The translations under genes were made by a program, and so were the position numbers. From Prolixibacteraceae bacterium (GTDB taxonomy: Bacteria > Bacteroidota > Bacteroidia > Bacteroidales > Prolixibacteraceae), in the NCBI GenBank assembly GCA_016930365.1, contig JAFGGY010000210.1:1-43954 (forward strand): a stretch of DNA of 43,954 nt, read 5' to 3'. Numbering within the stretch: the first letter of the stretch is position 1; each line of letters opens with the position of its first letter. Below are positions 43,087 through 43,954 of this stretch, one piece after another. A model generated the notes under the pieces. That model saw only the letters and a program-made list of their open reading frames with translations, searched no databases and was not told where the DNA came from.

Positions 43087-43899
43087 TTAATCCAACATCG
43101 AGGTATCCTCATCGTAACCCAAAAGGTCGGACACGTGTTCAAAATTTCTTCTCACTTCTCTAAAATGCTTACTATCAGAGAATTCATCCTCAAAATAAAA
43201 ATATTCATCGCGGGCATCGATTAAACGCTCGCGTTTCTTATCTTCTACGCTGTTTACAGCCAAATCGTACTTGGCTTTAAACAGCAAATATCTTAAATCT
43301 TCGCGGTATTTGGTGTCGGGATAATCTTTTAAACTATTTTCCAACGAGATAACAGCAGCTTTGTAATAATCCATGTCGTAATACAAACGAGCATTCAAAT
43401 ACGATTTGTAAGCGATTTTCTCGTTCATTTCATCAATCAGAATATTTGCTTCATCAACCCTTTCGCCATACGGATACAAGTTAATATATAATTGTAGTGC
43501 ATCGATGGCTTTACGGGTCATATTTTGGTCGAGTTTGGCAGTTGGCGATTCCTCGTAGTAACACTGTCCAACCATAAAGTAAGCTTCTTCAGCATGCCGG
43601 CTACGTGGGTACTGGTCAACTATGCTTTTAAAAAAATGGCCGGCTAAAACAAAATCGCGCTGTGCTAAAAGGCTTTTTGCATAATTAAAGTAAAGTTCGT
43701 CGCCACGCGATGTTCCTCTGAATACATAAACCAGATCCTGGAACAAGTAATTAGCATGAACATAATCACCTTCTTCGTAATATTCCAAAGCTTTCTTATA
43801 TTTGTACTCGTAGTCGGTGCTTTTAACTACCATATTATAATCACTACAAGCGACCAAAAACAAGCTGACAACAAGTATATAAAACCAATTTTTTACCAT
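43087..43899 (-). CDS. bamD: Outer membrane assembly lipoprotein BamD
   Basis: BamD is the essential lipoprotein partner of BamA in outer-membrane barrel insertion. The 270-residue product has a lipoprotein signal with LVAC (Cys18). It is then built of TPR-like repeats: KALEYYEEGDYVHANYLFQ, FNYAKSLLAQRDFVLAGHFF, the FMVGQCYYEESP segment, and LYYDMDYYKAAVISLENSL. Length and repeat pattern match BamD/YfiO. It heads the bamD - rpoZ - coaBC - DUF4835 - recN cluster, with a gap of 13 bp to rpoZ. Confidence 0.93.
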   Translation of the reverse strand: MVKNWFYILVVSLFLVACSDYNMVVKSTDYEYKYKKALEYYEEGDYVHANYLFQDLVYVFRGTSRGDELYFNYAKSLLAQRDFVLAGHFFKSIVDQYPRSRHAEEAYFMVGQCYYEESPTAKLDQNMTRKAIDALQLYINLYPYGERVDEANILIDEMNEKIAYKSYLNARLYYDMDYYKAAVISLENSLKDYPDTKYREDLRYLLFKAKYDLAVNSVEDKKRERLIDARDEYFYFEDEFSDSKHFREVRRNFEHVSDLLGYDEDTSMLD

Positions 43900-43916
43900 A
43901 TCCGAAAAATGTTTTG

Positions 43917-43924
43917 CAAAAGTA
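43917..43924 (-). promoter_or_regulatory. -7 box of the bamD cluster
   Basis: TACTTTTG on the minus strand matches TAnnTTTG exactly, 17 bp before the bamD ATG. The expected -33 region near 43944-43947 reads TTCT-like, a poor match. Confidence 0.45.
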
Positions 43925-43954
43925 ACCTTTTATCTTTAATAAAGAAAGCTGCAA

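Overview
The window reads as chromosomal DNA from a Bacteroidota member, most likely a Bacteroidales/Marinilabiliales-type marine or sediment anaerobe; the genus is inference. Four observations point there. Many genes have the Bacteroidetes sigma signature TAnnTTTG just upstream of their starts, sometimes with TTTG/TTG 19 bp further up. Shine-Dalgarno sequences are weak or absent. The right end carries a bamD - omega-like rpoZ - coaBC - DUF4835 - recN cluster that I associate with this phylum. An unusual acyltransferase sits between argR and argG.

Layout. 0-8.4 kb: an arginine/proline operon, argR - N-acyltransferase - argG - argC - argD - proC - proB - proA, ending in a strong hairpin terminator. 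A pair of ARG-box-like palindromes overlaps the argR promoter, and a TTTTGGC heptamer tract sits between argG and argC. 8.4-16.2 kb, minus strand: a WecA/MraY-type sugar-phosphate transferase, a PfkB kinase paired with argB, an AAA/DUF4143 ATPase, a SNF2 helicase and a DksA/TraR zinc-finger protein. 16.4-20.5 kb: an NfnAB-type flavin/iron-sulfur oxidoreductase pair, a HEPN-MNT module with an internally deleted HEPN gene, and a dihydroorotate-dehydrogenase-like protein lacking the catalytic Cys motif. 20.4-24.4 kb: a glycosyltransferase, YchF and an MFS carrier. 24.6-28.5 kb: an amino-acid ABC transporter with a fused multi-lobed binding protein/permease, an ATPase with an extra C-terminal domain, and a small helical protein. 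28.7-32.4 kb: cyclophilin, a beta-lactamase-fold hydrolase, a second decayed MNT-HEPN pair, an FAH-family enzyme and a free-standing tRNA-Trp. 32.4-38.8 kb: a small outer-membrane barrel, a GNAT/ATP-grasp fusion, and an osmolyte operon (BCCT carrier, universal stress protein, glycine-betaine-type binding lipoprotein). 38.9-43.9 kb: the housekeeping recN-to-bamD cluster, in which coaBC is split by a frameshift at a 10-nt A run.

How the parts work together. The left operon and argB together encode glutamate to acylornithine, the argininosuccinate synthase step and the whole glutamate-to-proline route. The ornithine carbamoyltransferase, deacylase and argH steps are not in the window. No prophage, insertion sequence, CRISPR array or rRNA is visible. 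The most unusual items are the rearranged ABC transporter, the two independently decayed MNT/HEPN pairs, the two frameshifts at A10 runs, and the tandem operator at argR.
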